Of a DNA stretch of 64,000 nucleotides, positions 59,732-64,000 are shown piece by piece; within the stretch, counting starts at the first letter, position 1, and each line of letters begins with the position of its first letter. This stretch comes from Hybos culiciformis (lineage: Eukaryota; Arthropoda; Insecta; Diptera; Hybotidae). Location: the NCBI GenBank assembly GCA_964007475.1, contig CAXFZM010000026.1, forward strand, positions 1 to 64,000, written 5' to 3'. The position numbers were made by a program, and so were the translations under genes. The notes below the pieces were generated by a model that was not told the DNA's origin, did not search any database, and saw nothing but the letters and a program-made list of their open reading frames with translations.

Positions 59732-62587
59732 CTTTCTCCGGATCTAGAAAACCGACTTTCATAAAAATTGCACAGAAAGAAGCGTAATTTCTAGACCTTT
59801 AATTTAAGCCAAAAACGGAGGTCCGCCAAAGTCTGGAGCCGGAGTAATGAACAAAAAACCAGCCCAAAGTCAACATTTTATGTGTTAAAGTTAGGGGGTT
59901 TGATCACCTTATCGTTTATTTCTCCGGATCTAGAAAACCGATTTTCATAAAAATTGCACAGAAAGAAGCGTAATTTCTAGACCTTTAATTTAAGCCAAAA
60001 ACGGAGGTTCGCCGAAGTCTGGAGCCGGAGTAATGAACAAAAAACCAGCCCAAAGTCAACATTTTATGTGTTAAAGTTAGGGGGTTTGCTCACCTTATCG
60101 TTTATTTCTCCGGATCTAGAAAACCGATTTTCATAAAAATTGCACAGAAAGAAGCGTAATTTCTAGACCTTTAATTTAAGCCAAAAACGGAGGTCCGCCG
60201 AAGTCTGGAGCCGGAGTAATGAACAAAAAACCAGCCCAAAGTCAACATTTTATGTGTTAAAGTTAGGGGGTTTGCTCACCTTATCGTTTATTTCTCCGGA
60301 TCTAGAAAACCGATTTTCATAAAAATTGCACAAAAAGAAGCGTAATTTCTAGACCTTTAATTTAAGCCAAAAACGGAGGTTCTCCGAGGTCTGGAGCCGG
60401 AGTAATGAACAAAAAACCAGCCCAAAGTCAACATTTTATGTGTTAAAGTTAGGGGGTTTGCTCACCTTATCGTTTATTTCTCCGGATCTAGAAAACCGAT
60501 TTTCATAAAAATCGCACAGAAAGAAGCGTAATTTCTAGAGCTTTAATTTAAGCCAAAAACGGAGGTCCGCCGAAGTCTGGAGCCGGAGTAATGAACAAAA
60601 AACCAACCCAAAGTCAACATTTTATGTGTTAAAGTTAGGGGGTTTGCTCACCTTATCGTTTATTTCTCCGGATCTAGAAAACCGATTTTCATAAAAATTG
60701 CACAGAAAGAAGCGTAATTTCTAGACCTTTAATTTAAGCCAAAAACGGAGGTTCTCCGAGGTCTGGAGCCGGAGTAATGAACAAAAAACCAGCCCAAAGT
60801 CAACATTTTATGTGTTAAAGTTAGGGGGTTTGCTCACCTTATCGTTTATTTCTCCGGATCTAGAAAACCGATTTTCATAAAAATTGCACAGAAAGAAGCG
60901 TAATTTCTAGACCTTTAATTTAAGCCAAAAACGGAGGTTCTCCGAGGTCTGGAGCCGGAGTAATGAACAAAAAACCAGACCAAAGTCAACATTTTATGTG
61001 TTAAAGTTAGGGGGTTTGCTCACCTTATCGTTTATTTCTCCGGATCTAGAAAACCGATTTTCATAAAAATTGCACAGAAAGAAGCGTAATTTCTAGAGCT
61101 TTAATTTAAGCCAAAAACGGAGGTTCTCCGAGGTCTGGAGCCGGAGTAATGAACAAAAAACCAGCCCAAAGTCAACATTTTATGTGTTAAAGTTAGGGGG
61201 TTTGCTCACCTTATCGTTTATTTCTCCGGATCTAGAAAACCGATTTTCATAAAAATTGCACAGAAAGAAGCGTTATTTCTAGACCTTTAATTTAAGCCAA
61301 AAACGGAGGTTCGCCGAAGTCTGGAGCCGGAGTAATAAACAAAAAACCAGCCCAAAGTCAACATTTTATGTGTTAAAGTTAGGGGGTTTGCTCACCTCAT
61401 CGTTTATTTCTCCAGATCTAGAAAACCGATTTTCATAAAAATTGCACAGAAAGAAGCGTAATTTCTAGAGCTTTAATTTAAGCCAAAAACGGAGGTTCTC
61501 CGAGGTCTGGAGCCGGAGTAATGAACAAAAAACCAGCCCAAAGTCAACATTTTATGTGTTAAAGTTAGGGGGTTTGCTCACCTTATCGTTTATTTCTCCG
61601 GATCTAGAAAACCGATTTTCATAAAAATTGCACAGAAAGAAGCGTAATTTCTAGACCTTTAATTTAAGCCAAAAACGGAGGTCCGCCGAAGTCTGGAGCC
61701 GGAGTAATGAACAAAAAACCAGCCCAAAGTCAACATTTTATGTGTTAAAGTTAGGGGGTTTGCTCACCTTATCGTTTATTTCTCCGGATCTATAAAACCG
61801 ATTTTCATAAAAATTGCACAAAAAGAAGCGTGATTTCTAGACCTTTAATTTAAGCCAAAAACAGAGGTTCTCCGAGGTCTGGAGCCGGAGTAATGAACAA
61901 AAAACCAGCCCAAAGTCAACATTTTATGTGTTAAAGTTAGGGGGTTTGCTCACCTTATCGTTTATTTCTCCGGATCTAGAAAACCGATTTTCATAAAAAT
62001 TGCACAGAAAGAAGCGTAATTTCTAGACCTTTAATTTAAGCCAAAAACGGAGGTTCTCCGAGGTCTGGAGCCGGAGTAATGAACAAAAAACCAGCCCAAA
62101 GTCAACATTTTATGTGTTAAAGTTAGGGGGTTTGCTCACCTTATCGTTTATTTCTCCGGATCTAGAAAACCGATTTTCATAAAAAGAAGCGTAATTTCTA
62201 GAGCTTTAATTTAAGCCAAAAACGGAGGTCCGGCGAAGTCTGGAGCCGGAGTAATGAACAAAAAACCAGCCCAAAGTCAACATTTTATGTGTTAAAGTTA
62301 GGGGGTTTGCTCACCTTATCGTTTATTTCTCCGGATCTAGAAAACCGATTTTCATAAAATTTGCACAGAAAGAAGCGTAATTTCTAGACCTTTAATTTAA
62401 GCCAAAAACGGAGGTTCTCCGAGGTCTGGAGCCGGAGTAATGAACAAAAAACCAGCCCAAAGTCAACATTTTATGTGTTAAAGTTAGGGGGTTTGCTCAC
62501 CTTATCGTTTATTTCTCCGGATCTAGAAAACCGATTTTCATAAAAATTGCACAGAAAGAAGCGTAATTTTTAGACCTTTAATTTAAG
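59732..62587 (+). repeat. Mixed A/B/D tract between the two 23-monomer copies
   Basis: The tract contains TTTCTTTC (59,732), GTCCGCCAAAG (about 59,823), TTTGATCACC (about 59,902), AAATCGCAC with AACCCAAAG at about 60.5-60.6 kb, AGACC at 60,978 and a D monomer at 61,297, then CAAAAAG with GTGATTTC at about 61,830 and the 11-bp-deleted monomer. GTCCGGCG at 62,230 repeats that at 57,963. The AAATCGCAC, AACCC, A, AGACC series also occurs at 35.6-36.1 and 42.6-43.1 kb. No gene is visible. Confidence 0.75.
62041..62215 (+). repeat. 175-bp monomer with 11-bp deletion
   Basis: CATAAAAA joins GAAGCG directly at about 62,184. Matching monomers near 55.67 and 57.91 kb read AAAAATCGCACAGAAAG. The junction has 3-bp microhomology (AAA). 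The loss removes one arm of the AGAAA/TTTCT dyad. Confidence 0.9.
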
Positions 62588-63998
62588 GCAAAAACGGAGG
62601 TTCGCCGAAGTCTGGGGCCGGAGTAATAAACAAAAAACCAGCCCAAAGTCAACATTTTATGTGTTAAAGTTAGGGGGTTTGCTCACCTTATCGTTTATTT
62701 CTTCGGATCTAGAAAACCGACTTTCATAAAAATTGCACAGAAAGAAGCGTAATTTCTAGACCTTTAATTTAAGCCAAAAACGGAGGTTCTCCGAGGTCTG
62801 GAGCCGGAGTAATGAACAAAAAACCAGTCCAAAGTCAACATTTTATGTGTTAAAGTTAGGGGGTTTGTTCACCTTATCGTTTATTTCTCCGGATCTAGAA
62901 ATCCGATTTTCATAAAAATTGCACAGAAAGAAGCGTAATTTCTAGACCTTTAATTTAAGCCAAAAACGGAGGTCCGCCGAAGTCTGGAGCCGGAGTAATG
63001 AACAAACAACCAGCCCAAAGTCAACATTTTATGTGTTAAAGTTAGGGGGTTTGCTCACCTTATCGTTTATTTCTCCGGATCTAGAAAACCGATTTTCATA
63101 AAAATTGCACAGAAAGAAGCGTAATTTCTAGAGCTTTAATTTAAGCCAAAAACGGAGGTCCGCCGAAGTCTGGAGCCGGAGTAATGAACAAAAAACCAGC
63201 CCAAAGTCAACATTTTATGTGTTAAAGTTAGGGGGTTTGCTCACCTTATCGTTTATTTCTCCGGATCTAGAAAACCGATTTTCATAAAAATTGCACAGAA
63301 AGAAGCGTTATTTCTAGACCTTTAATTTAAGCCAAAAACGGAGGTTCGCCGAAGTCTGGAGCCGGAGTAATAAACAAAAAACCAGCCCAAAGTCAACATT
63401 TTATGTGTTAAAGTTAGGGGGTTTGCTCACCTCATCGTTTATTTCTCCAGATCTAGAAAACCGATTTTCATAAAAATTGCACAGAAAGAAGCGTAATTTC
63501 TAGAGCTTTAATTTAAGCCAAAAACGGAGGTTCTCCGAGGTCTGGAGCCGGAGTAATGAACAAAAAACCAGCACAAAGTCAACATTTTATGTGTTAAAGT
63601 TAGGGGGTTTGCTCACCTTATCGTTTATTTCTCCGGATCTAGAAAACCGATTTTCATAAAAATTGCACAGAAAGAAGCGTAATTTCTAGACCTTTAATTT
63701 AAGCCAAAAACGGAGGTCCACCGAAGTCTGGAGCCGGAGTAATGAACAAAAAACCAGCCCAAAGTCAACATTTTATGTGTTAAAGTTAGGGGGTTTGCTC
63801 ACCTTATCGTTTATTTCTCCGGATCTATAAAACCGATTTTCATAAAAATTGCACAGAAAGAAGCGTAATTTCTAGACCTTTAATTTAAGCCAAAAACAGA
63901 GGTTCTCCGATGTCTGGAGCCGGAGTAATGAACAAAAAACCAGCCCAAAGTCAACATTTTATGTGTTAAAGTTAGGGGGTTTGCTCACCTTATCGTTT
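62588..63998 (+). repeat. Right copy of the 23-monomer displaced duplication
   Basis: It is collinear with 58,321-59,731: C with TGGGGCCGG, T with GAAATCCG (AGT at 62,826), Q, B, D (63,332), GCACAAAG (63,571), GTCCACCG (63,718) and CAGAGGTTCTCCGATG (63,897). The first difference at the right end is base 63,999 (A, against C at 59,732). The window stops one base later, so continuation cannot be judged. Confidence 0.85.
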
Positions 63999-64000
63999 AT
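63890..64000 (+). repeat. Partial monomer cut by the window edge (111 bp)
   Basis: It starts CCAAAAACAGAGG and ends inside TATCGTTTAT at monomer position 111. It is the 345th copy, and the array continues beyond the window. Confidence 0.95.

Larger units (their letters stand above)
1..64000 (+). repeat. Continuous satellite array of a 186-bp monomer, about 344 copies, head-to-tail
   Basis: The motif CCAAAAACGG and its variants recur every 186 bp from base 1 to the right edge, always in the same orientation. Following monomer starts gives 344 complete copies plus 111 bp. The arithmetic closes exactly when 14 indels (net -95 bp) are included. Consensus composition is 35 C, 37 G and 114 A/T, about 39% GC. 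Neighbouring copies differ at a handful of positions, mostly the same recurring substitutions. No unique DNA, gene, tRNA, rRNA or mobile element interrupts the array, and both ends lie inside it. Long homogeneous arrays with higher-order structure are typical of eukaryotic centromeric or pericentromeric heterochromatin; assignment to a centromere here is inference. I do not recognise the family or the host. Confidence 0.99.

Noticed and set aside
1..64000. CRISPR array
   Set aside because: The repeating unit is a contiguous 186-bp monomer with no alternation of short repeats and unique spacers, and there are no cas genes.
1..64000. CENP-B box
   Set aside because: The core needs TTCG followed at fixed spacing by CGGG. 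I find no CGGG in the consensus on either strand and only one private CCGGG (about 55,462) without the left half. TTCGCCGAAG in C and D monomers lacks the right half.
1..64000. Telomeric repeat, from TTAGGG in GTTAGGGGG
   Set aside because: There is one hexamer per 186-bp monomer and it is never in tandem, so it is a chance match within the conserved core.
1..64000. Coding tandem-repeat protein, since 186 is a multiple of 3
   Set aside because: Stops occur within each monomer in the frames I followed (for example TAG in TTCTAGACC and TAA in CATAAAAA), and no frame stays open beyond one monomer.
1..64000. Inserted transposable elements or target-site duplications
   Set aside because: Monomer phase is unbroken throughout. 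All length changes are indels of 1-37 bp and none is an insertion larger than 2 bp.
1..64000. Species assignment
   Set aside because: No gene, RNA or recognisable family is present. Naming a host from monomer length or composition would be guesswork.
1..64000. Assembly artefact as the explanation of all higher-order structure
   Set aside because: Copies differ by private substitutions and indels at matching positions, as real diverged duplicates do. Local misassembly of near-identical blocks, such as the 14-monomer pair, cannot be excluded without reads.

Overview
The whole window is satellite DNA. I count one head-to-tail tandem array of a 186-bp monomer that runs from base 1 to base 64,000 with no unique sequence, gene, RNA gene, transposon or orientation switch. 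Following the start motif (CCAAAAACGG) across the window gives 344 complete monomers plus a 111-bp partial copy at the right edge. With 344 x 186 = 63,984 bp and a net loss of 95 bp in 14 indels, the last monomer should start at base 63,890, which is where it is. The consensus monomer is about 39% GC (35 C and 37 G). It carries 7 CpG, about the number expected by chance. Both window edges cut through the array, so it is longer than 64 kb.

An array this long and homogeneous, with a near-nucleosome-length unit and multi-monomer higher-order repeats, is what long-read assemblies of eukaryotic centromeric or pericentromeric heterochromatin look like. No sequence here identifies the organism, and I do not recognise the monomer as a named satellite family. 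The centromeric role is inference.

Monomers fall into a few haplotypes defined by linked substitutions. Type A has GGTTCTCCGAGG at monomer positions 13-24. Type B has GGTCCGCCGAAG there. Type C has GGCAAAA at the start, TTCGCCGAAG and TAATAAAC. Type T has AGTCC at 53-57 and GTTTGTTCACC at 89-99. Type Q has CAAACAACC. Type D has TTCGCCGAAG, TAATAAAC, CTCATCG and CCAGATC. Their order forms nested higher-order repeats (HORs). T recurs mostly at multiples of 8, 11 and 16 monomers. These blocks build a 41-monomer unit (X, about 7.6 kb), an internally deleted 16-monomer derivative (Y), a second X, and a 32-monomer shortened derivative.

Region by region: 1-5,358 is a local domain of 7- and 19-monomer repeats with private alleles. 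5,359-7,147 is mixed. 7,148-31,661 holds X, Y, X' and X''. 31,662-34,143 is a rearranged transition. 34,144 to about 44.9 kb consists of 18-20-monomer blocks with an internal 3-monomer rhythm and no T monomers. About 45 kb to the end is built on 11-, 12-, 14- and 23-monomer repeats carrying D monomers, which do not occur left of 40 kb. Shared rare indels (711/4212, 8281/18882, 33716/37435, 50187/52788) independently support these duplications.

The one open reading frame of note (26,699-26,881, 60 codons) is an accident of a private substitution in one monomer. No protein-coding content is supported.
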